Assembly (NCBI RefSeq): GCF_000003605.2
Contig: NW_003112477.1
Location: 1,725 to 30,738, forward strand
Source: Saccoglossus kowalevskii
Lineage: Eukaryota; Hemichordata; Enteropneusta; Harrimaniidae
Direction of reading: 5' to 3'
Length of the DNA: 29,014 nucleotides
The notes under the pieces were generated by a model that was not told the origin of the DNA, made no database searches, and saw only the letters and a program-made list of their open reading frames with translations. The stretch's first letter is position 1; each line of letters begins with the position of its first letter. Positions 11,607 to 21,241 of this stretch are shown piece after piece. The position numbers and the translations under genes are program-made.

Positions 11607-12842
11607 ATGGCGAAGACAAGAAAGAAAGCGTTGACAGACGATGCAAAGAAAAATCTGTCACTCAGTGACGCGTAGTAATTTTACAGACCAACTGCGCGAG
11701 TGGTTCGAAAATGACGATGAGGATGAACTATCCACATCCACGCGAAAGATTTTCGACTACTTGACCGATTAAGCGAGTACAGAAAATCTGTTGCTTGTCG
11801 ATATCAGCCAAATATACAAAGCCATCGTTTCCGTTTACACAGAGAGCGTGCACCCATCTAATTTCCCGTTGACACTACCGTTTTAGTTTTCTTTCCGCCG
11901 CTGTAGTTTCATTCCATTCACACAACATTGCAAAATAATATACACGCTTTGTTTGGAGTTTAAAGTAATTTGTATTACGGTAAAAAACCCCGCAAATCAC
12001 AAACAGGAGGGAGCTTGGTCACTGTTTCTGCTTTATCTGGGTGTGAATCCTCACTAAAGCCAGTGGATACACAAGCTTACAGTGTTTGTTTGTTTGTTTA
12101 GTGTTCACTGGGGATAATTAGGCTTGGTTCTGAATATTAACATGCTCTCACATTGTTCAAATGCTTGATCTGTTTATACCTCCATGTGGGCAACAACGTG
12201 GCGTTCTGTGACAGAGTTAATCAGGTTAGACAGCGAAGACAACACCAGACTGCCATAAGTTACGTTCTTGTCAAACTCAAGCACCGGTGGACCCTAACCC
12301 AGTGTACCTATCATTAGTCTGACACAACAACCACTATGATATCAATGAACTGATAGTTTTCGTCTTCTCTTGTCGTCATCTAAGTACTCGAGGTCATTTG
12401 GTTACCATCCTATCAATACTGGGCACCGTCGCAGCGATAAAACTCCTTCACTCCAATAAATACACTCAGCACGATATATTCATATTATTATAAAACTAAT
12501 TGCTTGTATCAAAAGTTGTCACATATTAACTTCCCAAGTTTGTTCATTTCAGAATTTTTAGTTTGCCAATGATGACATAGAGGAAGAATTAGTGACACAA
12601 TCGGCGACATTTTCAAAGAATACCAACAAGAGCAAGGTAATTATGGTTCAACTATCTTTTATGAATATGCCTCTCTGGTTTATTTCCAGTTCAACAGCTC
12701 ATTATATGACGTCATTTCATTCGAAATCGCGCTAATGTTCCATGATCAAATTAATGTTTATTGAAAATAATAATTGTCTCTCATAATATTTGTTTTCACA
12801 GTTGCAAGATTGAAGCAGGAAAATCACTTAAACAAGCATTAA
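11607..12842 (+). pseudogene. Coding-like fragments of a possible decayed multi-exon gene
   Basis: Three coding-looking pieces lie in order but do not join into one open frame. From 11607 a basic stretch runs 22 codons to a stop. Overlapping it in the next frame, 11641-11772 encodes 43 residues with an acidic run, FENDDEDEL. The same frame continues past its TAA as a sensible-looking sequence to 11886. Around 12563-12636 is an exon-like segment with a donor-like aag/gtaatt. Its frames read either as an acidic FANDDIEEEL stretch or as a charged helix ending in KEYQQEQ. An acceptor-like ttttcacag ends at 12801, followed by 13 codons (ending LNKH) and TAA at 12840. Splicing at these sites keeps the second reading open. 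I recognise no family. It may be a pseudogene, a poorly assembled gene or transposon debris. Confidence 0.3.
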
Positions 12843-12869
12843 AAATTGGCAATATTGGAACAACTGTAT

Positions 12870-13286
12870 TGTAACTGTTATATACTCCGATTACGTGACA
12901 TTGGATGGTGTAACTGTTATACACTCCTGACGTGACATTGGATGTCGTAACTGTGATACACACCTTACGTGACATTGGATGGTGTAACTCTTATACACTC
13001 CTTACGTGGCATTGGATGGTGTAACTGTTATATACTCCTTACGTGCAATTTGATGGTGTAACTCTTATACACTCCTGACGTGACATTGGATGTCGTAACT
13101 GTGATACACACCTTACGTGACATTGGATGGTGTAACTCTTATACACTCCTTACGTGGCATTGGATGGTGTAACTGTGATACACACCTTACGTGGCAGTGG
13201 ATGGCGTAACTGTGATACAGTCCTGACGTGGCATTGGATGGTATAACTGTTATACACAGTTGACATGATATCGGATAATATAACTG
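12870..13286. repeat. 37-bp minisatellite, about 11 copies
   Basis: Units of 37 bp read ttacgtgacattggatgg, then a gtaactgttatacactcc half. Variants tgacgtgacattgg and gtaactgtgatacacacc alternate among copies. The last copies are more diverged and grade into the higher-order array that follows. Confidence 0.92.
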
Positions 13287-13662
13287 CTATACACACCTAA
13301 CGTGACTGATTTATTCATCTTACGTGGCACTGGACAGTGTATCTACTCCACATCTGACGTGACATTTGATAATGTAACGGCTATACACACCTAACGTGAC
13401 TGATTTATTCATCTTACGTGGCACTGGACAGTGTATCTACTCCACATCTGATGTGACATTGGATAATGTAACGGCTATACACACCTAACGTGTCTGATTT
13501 ATTCATCTTACGTGGCACTGGACAGTGTATCTACTCCACATCTGACGTGACATTTGATAATATAACTGCTATACACACCTAACGTGACTGATTTATTCAT
13601 CTTACGTGGCACTGGACAGTGTATCTACTCCACATCTGATGTGACATTTGATAATGTAACGG
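13287..13662. repeat. 94-bp higher-order tandem repeat, 4 copies
   Basis: Unit starts ctatacacacctaacgtg recur at 13287, 13381, 13475, 13569 and, as a truncated copy, 13663, exactly 94 bp apart. Each 94-bp unit contains diverged 37-bp monomers and a shortened spacer carrying tgatttattcatc. The copies are nearly identical, so this block was amplified more recently than the 37-bp array it grew from. The degenerate tail continues to about 13730, close to the ST8Sia start codon. Confidence 0.93.
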
Positions 13663-13752
13663 CTATACATACCTGCTAATTGGATAGTGGAACTAAAATA
13701 CGCACCTGACGTGATATTGGACTGTGTAATTAATTTTGGAAACCACTTCGAT

Positions 13753-15228
13753 ATGCGGAAATTAATTCGAATTTGTTTCAACTCTCGAAAACCGTTGTTT
13801 TTGTTCATGACAACTTGCTTCTTGTGTACGGTATTTGGTATATATGCGCAAACCTATATATTTTCCCGTTACCAAAGAAACGCGATGACAAGTAGTAAAC
13901 TGAACGATTTGGTAATTAATAGTTACACTCCCCTTGTAGTACTAAATACGCAGTGTATCTCCGATAATGGAAATAAATCACACCTCTTACCCGATAACAT
14001 TGCGACGAATTCAAGCTTACCGCCCAGGGATTACAACGTCAGTCAAGATAGGGAACGGTTCGATAATTCTTTGAAGACATCCAGCGATAACAAAACAACA
14101 AATACAAGTAAACACGCCGAGACTGCCAACATCATTCAAGAGAGCGAACGTTTCGTTAATATTTCGGAGATCTCCGGCAATGACAAGACGTCAAATACAA
14201 GTAAACAAGCCAGTCCTGTGAAAACTGACCACGACAAGAAACCCAATACAGGTCGTCGTGTTCGCAAAGTAAGGAAGGTCCGAGTTATACGTGTGAAGAG
14301 AAAAAGAAAAGACGTATTGGAAATGGCTAAGCTTAAAAAAGACCTGAATGATACGTTCTCAAAACTACAGAATTGGAAATTGAATATGCCGGGGATATTG
14401 ACGATAAGAAACAAACTTAAAAATTATTTGAATAAAACTGACTTTATATGTACCCAAGAAAACACTCACATTGGCACACAGTATTACGATACAATGTTTA
14501 ATAAATCTGTATACATCAACGAATCGAATCTGCAACTGTTGCCAAAGACATCAGTCCTCTCTTCGAAAACTGCATTTAAAAAGTGTGCTATTGTAGGAAA
14601 TGGTGGTATTTTACGAAATAGTGGATGCGGTGATGAAATTGACCGATTTGATTTTATCATGAGGTCAAACTTGCAACCAATCAGAGGGTTTACATTTGAC
14701 GCAGGAAGTAAATTCAGTTTTACAAGCATATCCCAGTCTTTGATGACCAGATATAGGGTTTATGAAGATGAGAAATTTGTGAGAAATTTTACTAATTTGA
14801 ATATTACTAAATTGTTAAAGGACTTGGAAGAATATAAAGGTTATCTTTTGTGGATTCCTAACAGTAAAGTTAGTAATTTGGCTTTCCAGATTACCGAACT
14901 CTTGAAAGAAAGGACTTCTCTGGAAGTGTTATTATTCAATGCGGAACACTCACAAAAAATTCAAAGTTTTTGGGGCTTAACTAAGAAAGGACTTTCAACT
15001 GGAATGACCCTTCTAAGTATTGGTTTTTCGCTGTGTGAGGAAACACATTTATATGGATTCTGGCCATTTCCAATAGATCATAAAGGCAACCCTCTTCCAA
15101 TGCATTATACAAATGACATTGCTTGGTCTACATACAATAAATTCCATGACTATCCATCTGAATTCTCTCTCCTGACTGGCTTGCATCGACAAGGTCTTCT
15201 TAAAATACACACTGGAAAATGTCACTGA
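13753..15228 (+). CDS. Alpha-2,8-sialyltransferase, ST8Sia family (copy 1)
   Basis: Predicted type II Golgi glycosyltransferase (GT29) that would transfer sialic acid from CMP-sialic acid to a sialylated glycan. The 491-residue protein has a short basic N-tail, one membrane anchor (about 14-32, containing CFLCTVFGIYA), a long Asn/Ser/Thr-rich stem with many N-glycosylation sequons, and a strongly basic segment (about 167-187). The catalytic domain follows: sialylmotif L starts at Cys278 (CAIVGNGGILRNSGCGDEID), motif S at 413 (GLSTGMTLLSIGFSLC, then YGFWPF), motif III at His451 (HYTNDIAW) and motif VS is His465 to Glu470 (HDYPSE). Cys278/Cys428 and Cys292/Cys490 match the two ST8Sia disulfides. 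The frame is open upstream to 13660, but that extension has no ATG and is minisatellite-derived, so the ATG at 13753 is preferred. The substrate cannot be read from the sequence. Confidence 0.93.
   Translation: MRKLIRICFNSRKPLFLFMTTCFLCTVFGIYAQTYIFSRYQRNAMTSSKLNDLVINSYTPLVVLNTQCISDNGNKSHLLPDNIATNSSLPPRDYNVSQDRERFDNSLKTSSDNKTTNTSKHAETANIIQESERFVNISEISGNDKTSNTSKQASPVKTDHDKKPNTGRRVRKVRKVRVIRVKRKRKDVLEMAKLKKDLNDTFSKLQNWKLNMPGILTIRNKLKNYLNKTDFICTQENTHIGTQYYDTMFNKSVYINESNLQLLPKTSVLSSKTAFKKCAIVGNGGILRNSGCGDEIDRFDFIMRSNLQPIRGFTFDAGSKFSFTSISQSLMTRYRVYEDEKFVRNFTNLNITKLLKDLEEYKGYLLWIPNSKVSNLAFQITELLKERTSLEVLLFNAEHSQKIQSFWGLTKKGLSTGMTLLSIGFSLCEETHLYGFWPFPIDHKGNPLPMHYTNDIAWSTYNKFHDYPSEFSLLTGLHRQGLLKIHTGKCH
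14053..14216 (+). repeat. 31-codon internal duplication in the stem of ST8Sia copy 1
   Basis: Two segments 93 bp apart share the pattern E-R-F-x-N near the start and N-T-S-K-x-A near the end (starts gaacggttc at 14053 and gaacgtttc at 14146). The duplication lies in the stem only and is in frame. The second ST8Sia copy lacks it. Confidence 0.7.
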
Positions 15229-16013
15229 ATTAGTATGACGTAGCTCATTTGCGTATACGTATGACATTCTATCATTTGAACGAAGGGAGATGCCGTGGAA
15301 AGGCAACAGATTTTATACTAGTGTTTGTCTCTCGAAGTACCACTAGCAGGTCAATGTACCGAATCGATGCATCAGTGAGGCAATACAGAACGTATGTACA
15401 ATAGACCATTTTCCGTACACTGCGAGAATCACGCGTTATGCGTGAAATCGAATGTAAAAACAGGACAAACAAAGGTCATAGCGTCGTAGTCGCGTCAAAC
15501 ATCGCGTGGGATTCGACAAACGCGAAAGTATTTTGGGGACATTTCCATGCTTAATAATGTGCTGTCCACATTTGATGATAGGCAATTTCGATTAAGTAAG
15601 GGTATTCGGAAGCAATATTCCTCTGTCGAAGATCGGCCGGTCGGTGTGAGCTACGAAATAAGGAAATTCGAGTTCAAAATCAAATCGTTCGATTTTTGCG
15701 GCAGACGTTCGACGCGCGTCTTTCATGCATCTCGCGAGATCTCGCAATTGTACGGAAAATCACCTATTCGCATTGTAATAAATGTAGCATAACATATTGG
15801 GTATACGCTTTGAAACAATGCAGTTCATTATGCTTGTGTTATGTGCTTTTGAATAAAGGGTGAACGGTGTCTGTTTCACCCAAAATCAACGATTCTATTA
15901 TTTCATTAAAAGCATTGATCATCGCGATTGCGGTGATGGAGTTACTGTACTGAAAATGAGTCACTTTGTGAAATCCCAAAACACTGCTGTATAACCACCA
16001 ATTGTAGATACTA
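15229..16013. other. 3' flank of ST8Sia copy 1
   Basis: Candidate polyA signals aataaa lie at 15777-15782 and 15852-15857. Both are more than 500 bases after the stop, so the 3' UTR may be long. An 81-codon frame at 15547-15792 has no recognisable motif and overlaps a CpG-rich patch. Confidence 0.5.
15730..15745. promoter_or_regulatory. TCTCGCGAGA palindrome in a CpG-rich patch
   Basis: TCTCGCGAGA (15730-15739) overlaps the 12-bp palindrome gcgagatctcgc (15734-15745) within a CpG-dense patch of about 15480-15760. This decamer is known as a core-promoter element in vertebrates. No transcript can be assigned to it here. Confidence 0.3.
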
Positions 16014-16710
16014 AGGCCACCCAATGCAGTCAAACGCCCACTGATGTGTCATAGTCTAATGTAGCCCAAAACGTCTGTATAATCTAATGTGCCTAATGCA
16101 GTTCAAAGAAACTGAGACCTGATCACATAATGTAGTCCTAACCCACAGAGACCTGACCACCTAATGTAGTCCCGACGCACTGAGACCTGACCACCTAATG
16201 TAGTCCCAACGCACTGAGACCTGGCCACATAATGTAGTCCCAACGCATTGACGCGTTGTCACCTAATGTAGTCCCAACGCATTGACGCGTTGTCACCTAA
16301 TGTAGTCCCAACGCATTGACGCGTTGTCACCTAATGTAGTCCCAACGCATTGTCGCGTTGTCACCTAATGTAGTCCCAACGCACTGAGACCTGACCACTT
16401 AATGTACTAGTAGTCCCAACGCACTGACGCGTTGTCACCTAATGTAGTCCCAACGCATTGACGCGTTGTCACCTAATGTAGTCCCAACGCATTGTCGCGT
16501 TGTCACCTAATGTAGTCCCAACGCACTGAGACCTGACCACATAATTTCATATAGTCTCAACCCACTGTAATGTAGTCCCGAAGCACTGAGACCTGGCCAC
16601 TTAATGTGCCATCACCTAATTCATTCTTTAACGAACGACGTGATAGCACCCAGTGTATTCTCAACCAACTGAAGTGTTACCATCAAATGTATTCCCAAAT
16701 TACTTATCAC
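16014..16710. repeat. 34-bp minisatellite with two unit types
   Basis: Units of 34 bp with the shared core cacctaatgtagtcccaacg end either in cactgagacctgac or in cattgacgcgttgt. The second type has a dyad, caacgc then gcgttg around a six-base loop. Copies are regular from about 16100 to 16540 and degenerate on both sides. Isolated relatives lie near 16909-16942 and 17292-17325. Confidence 0.92.
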
Positions 16711-17573
16711 GATAACAGATAACTACAAACGTCCGGGATTTGAATATTAATTTGGGTGGTTATGCGTGATATTGATAATCACAATATACATACATGTATA
16801 TATAATATGCATGTCCGATATATCATATGTTTTTTTACGACCCAAAAACGAAAAATCCAAAGTCAGACGTCCCTGTAGACTGAATATCCACAAGACTATT
16901 AATTAAAGCGGTCCCGACCCACTGAGGTCTCGCCACTTATGACTCAAAACACCTTTTATGGTAGGACAGTGATTCAATACACCCGCATAAGTTTCCCGGA
17001 AATACATTAAATAAAAATGCATTGAATAAAAATACAAAAGTGATTTTAGCACCTCCACATCGTGGTTAAATGCTTTACAGGCTGGTTTGTCGCAGGTGAT
17101 CATGTTTTACGAATTATATTATTACACTGTCCATATACCACATACTTGCTAAAAGCGACACGGATATTCAGCAACCACGCTTATTCAAGTTGATAGCAAC
17201 TTGAATGTGAAGATACGCTTGATATTGTTTCAATACAAGCGTCACCCGTGGGAATCCTGACAACACCCATGATGGATGTCCGTACGAGCGATATGACACC
17301 ACTTTATGTAGTCACAACATATTGAGCGATATGTCGAATATATTGGATATAATTAATATTCCCGTCAGAGAATTTCATGGTAATGAGGCGCATATATATT
17401 CACGCAATGTATACATAGCCGAATCACCACGAGATCCTGTGTTGGCATTTTAATATATCAAATATAAATCCAACGTATCGAACTCTTTTGTTCAAACTAA
17501 AGAATCAAAGTTACGGAAATAGGTATCAATTTCATGGCAAGCCAGGTTACAAATAAACCGGCTTTAAAGCGCG
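16711..17573. other. Intergenic with two adjacent hairpins
   Basis: No supportable gene. At 17184-17205 perfect 9-bp arms (ttcaagttg / caacttgaa) enclose a four-base loop. Immediately after, 17215-17242 carries 7-bp arms acgcttg / caagcgt. The stretch ends at the assembly gap. Confidence 0.5.
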
Positions 17574-17623
17574 NNNNNNNNNNNNNNNNNNNNNNNNNNN
17601 NNNNNNNNNNNNNNNNNNNNNNN
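17574..17623. other. Assembly gap (50 N)
   Basis: Exactly 50 unknown bases, a common placeholder length, so the real distance across it is unknown. The left edge reads ttaaagcgcg, the same ten bases as one end of the element at 24669-24841. Confidence 0.99.
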
Positions 17624-18364
17624 CACTCCCATGATATTTTATTTTATTGAAAAAAAACACCAACAAATAAACAAAAGACTGTATGCTAATCCATTTTGTC
17701 TGCGAATATTCACTAATAAATACATGTAGTAGTATATTTATTCATCTTAACCTGCTTTTCTGTCTTAAATTTGCTTATTTGTTAAAAGTCGTAAAGCAAT
17801 TTATGAGAACATACAGAAGGCTTAAAAAGTCATTGGGTATTTAGGTTATACTTTATGAGAACAAAGATAATATAGATATCAATTCAGACGCAGTTAGTAA
17901 CCGTGATTCAAACAAGAAACTTGAGTCGTATACACGAAGCCCTGTAACTGGAGCATTCTGGTTGATTTGAATTTACATCACTCAGGTACATTCAGCAACT
18001 TTGGCAATACATTATTCCATTATAACTGGTGATAATTACAAAGTACATGACTATTTCACGTGAATTGTTATACTATCGGTAGTAATATGTAACAGTACGA
18101 ATTTACAATTCATGCAGTGTATGTGTGCATTAAAATGGCGATGGTTGATAAACAGTGATTTACCCCAAACCCGATGCGCTCCCCCAGTGGCAAGTACTTG
18201 CCAATGTGAGTTTTGATCTCGATGTGTAGCGATTTCAATATGAAAATAAAATAATAAATCAATTAATAAAATCAATCAAACTTGTGATCAAGTCTACATC
18301 TTGTGCGTCATCCAAACAGGATTAACTGCACGAAAATTTGATCTCAAAATGTCTGAGTTTGTGA
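17624..18364. other. Intergenic, no gene supported
   Basis: AT-rich unique sequence. It includes the 16-bp perfect palindrome tggcaagtacttgcca at 18188-18203. Twelve of its bases (aagtacttgcca) recur near 24605, next to the second ST8Sia gene. Confidence 0.5.
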
Positions 18365-18474
18365 CACCAAACCAGTTTACATTGTGGTTAACTGGCTCAC
18401 CAAACCAGTTTACATTGTGGTTAACTGGCTCACCAAACCAGTTTACATTGTGGTTAACTGGCTCACCAAACCAG
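18365..18474. repeat. 33-bp perfect tandem triplicate plus partial copy
   Basis: Three identical 33-bp units starting caccaaaccagtttacattg, then 11 bases of a fourth. Each unit has short inverted arms (ccagtt / aactgg). The 11-codon period keeps a frame open (SPNQFTLWLTG repeated) between an ATG at 18349 and a stop at 18546, but there is no other sign of a gene. Perfect identity indicates recent expansion. Confidence 0.95.
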
Positions 18475-18734
18475 AAACGAGTAACCGTGGCGAAACACTA
18501 TGTAACAACGAAATTACAGTCCCCCTGTCACTATTTCTCTATCTAGTATAGCTATAATTCGCGGAATTTCATGCGCCATGTTCCCAGGGGATAAGTCGTT
18601 TCACACATAAATAGCTGTTGCCAGACAGGTTATAGAATGACTGTGATGAAACTATCTAAGGGAAATTATTGACCAGCACAATATCATGGTTTCAAATTAT
18701 TGTAGTCGTGGTGACTTGCTGTCATTAGCATTGA

Positions 18735-19890
18735 ATGAAACTATTTCATTTGTTGGTGATATTAATTTTACTCAATAAACATGCAATATTGCTGCTGGAT
18801 GTTAAACGTTTTTTCATCATCACATTAGAAAATAATTATGAAATGTGCAAATTAAATAACAGTGAAATAGAGCCTTTAGAATCTTATAGCAGAACTAACA
18901 GCTGGCTGCTTCGAGAAATAAGCTGCATTTACTGTCCTTCACACGTTTCCTTGAAATCAAGCATTAACAAAAAATTATCTACCCTTCTATACAGGACTGG
19001 TAGTCCTCTAACTATTGCATTACACAATGCACTCTGGGAAAATAATAAAAATGTTTTATCTCTCCAGAGCCAAATAGAAAAACTTGAAGCGAGAGTTCGA
19101 GGATTGAGTAAAGTTGATGTAGACTTCTACAAAATGATAGATTTGGTTGCCGAGAAATTGAATAGTGAATTTTATAAACAGGCGCTTGATTTTTCAAATT
19201 ATATAAAATGCAATTTTGTTGATTTATCTTCAATTGATTTTGAAAAAGTGGTATTTGAAATTGATCCAATTCTTTGGAACATTGTTTACTTCACACTTAA
19301 CACAACTGAATGCAACCATCTTCATTGCAACAACTTTGAGTGGGATAAGCATTATTTTGGTTTTTACCGTAGAACTTCAATGGAGAGTAGGGCTCAATTT
19401 CTCAGACGTTTATTTTCTGTCTGTTTACTTCTTTTTACATGTTCTGATCAATGTATCTATCCATTACATATCTCTTTCTGATATGGTTGAAGGTTACAGT
19501 GGATCAAAAACACTCGTGAAAATATTGAATCGTTTTGGTATGATTTGTTCAGTGGACTCACTACATCGTTACATGTTGTTAGTAATTAATAAAAGATCAT
19601 CTGACACATTTATGGAGGACAGTATAGTAAGAAATGCATTCTCAATAACATCCATTGACAATATAGACAAATCTTCAAAATATGCTGCAGTGAGGTCAGT
19701 TGTTGGTCAAAGGGGTTTTCATGGTACTTCTTACCAAATGATTCAACCTAAAACTGTGCATAATACTGCAGAAGATCTTGTTTTTGGTAGTTATGATAAA
19801 TACATGGTGATGGTCGTTGTTTTTTTAGATGCATTGTTGTGCGAAATGATTTCTCTTTGCGCAACTGTAAAACTCGATTCACCTGTCTAA
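18735..19890 (+). pseudogene. Frameshifted protein gene, probably of mobile-element origin
   Basis: Two overlapping frames form one interrupted protein. From the ATG at 18735 the first frame runs about 245 residues, with a Cys pair (CIYC), a coiled-coil-like stretch at about 107-125 and Cys/His-rich residues near 200 (TTECNHLHC). It stops at 19481. The next frame, open from before this point, carries on without loss at about 19473 (SDMVEGYSGSKTLVKILNRF) for about 135 residues to 19890, so a single extra T near 19473-19476 explains the break. The later part contains ITSIDNIDKSSKYAAV and a GFHGTSYQ motif. This resembles, from memory, large repeated uncharacterised proteins of cnidarians and molluscs with a DNID...HGT signature (perhaps DUF6589-like). 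The family is unverified. The protein seems truncated at the C-terminus. A sequencing error is the alternative to true decay. Confidence 0.6.
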
Positions 19891-21213
19891 AATACAAATG
19901 TTGTTTTGGCACTGCACATAAGTAAATCAAGGACGTCTCTTTTTGAAAAACAATTTGGCCAGAAAGTTTTTTTGAAGCTTAAATTACTAGGACTTATGTA
20001 TCTAATATTTCTCTGGAATCTTTGCTGAAAACAATTAATTGTATTTTCTTCTAAGATACTTTTAGGCTGTCACATTCATTCCTGTCTAATGGAGGTAAAA
20101 AAAAAAAAAGACTCTTTTTACAGCTGTTTGTTTAGCATATCCGGTAAGAGTATTGACCAATTTGAATAGCAATGTAATATGGTAATTACCTCTATTGTAT
20201 TCATGGTTATTCTAAATTGCAGCTATTGTATCTCCAAAATTAACAATATCACATAAATATTAACACACATAATGCCAAGTACATGTATTCATTCACGATT
20301 ATGTTATATGAACATGTTAGTTTGGGTGTAACTGAAGACTGAAGTTTTCTGTCACTATTAAAAAGAGAAAAGAGAAGTTGGTTATCATGAATTGACGATG
20401 ATGCCCGTTGGCAACTATTGGTGGGTTGAATAACAAAAAATTTAGTTCTTTTGCATAAAAAAGGAATTGAATTAGCCAAAGAATAGAATTTCAGAAAAAA
20501 ATCAATTTTTCCTTGGCATAATGTTATAACTTATGAGGCTCTGAATATTTGAATTCATGACAGATCAATGAAGAATCCAGTGGAGGGCACTTTGAACTGA
20601 GCTGTAATTATCAATTTTGTATTGAATTAATTTTGTTTGTAAGCTGCCTAATTTCTCCATACATTTATTTGTTAATGGATTGTAAAATACATGCCAAATA
20701 AAATATTACCCTTGTTTTTAATTAATAAATAAGTCAAAAACAAACTGGTTCTTCAGTGTTTTATAACATATTTCATGTTATAAGAAAGCAACACAGGCAA
20801 GGGTTTATTTTAATTGCCAGTATACAGCTTCATTACACACATTTTCCAACAGACAATATTGTTTCAGCATTATATGGAACACAGTTAAAGTAAAAACGAA
20901 ACAAAACTGTTCACGCCCAGTAATTACATATATATACCGTGCTTCCGGGTTTCAATGCAATATTGAAAGCTTTGAGGTCATAGGTCATAATTCGGGTTAC
21001 TTCCCATTCGCCAGTGGAAAATTCTTCGGACAAGCCTTATAAAATCAAAAATGTGTTGTACTTATAAAATATAAATACAATGCACATGTTGGCGAAGTAT
21101 GGTTAATTTCCAATCAATTGTTTTAAAAATGGGAGTCATAGAGTGTATCTCGACACTAGAGAGAAATACCGACCTTCAAAAACCACCTCAAATATCATAT
21201 TAACTTTGATGAA

Positions 21214-21241
21214 CCACAGTCCTGGTGTTGAGGGACTGTGG
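21214..21241. repeat. Small hairpin, related copy at 23908-23930
   Basis: Perfect 9-bp arms ccacagtcc / ggactgtgg with a 10-base loop. The segment ttgagggactgtgg recurs in inverted orientation at about 23908 (ccacagtccctcaa), which also closes into a hairpin with actgtgg. Two related hairpins in opposite orientation suggest a small dispersed element. Confidence 0.5.

Noticed and set aside
13687-13752. Upstream extension of ST8Sia copy 1 by 22 codons
   Set aside because: It begins at GTG, is repeat-derived and would bury the short basic tail and anchor; the ATG at 13753 is better.
14136-14729. Minus-strand frames within the ST8Sia genes
   Set aside because: Shadows of the plus-strand coding sequence; they recur at the matching place in copy 2 because the DNA is duplicated.
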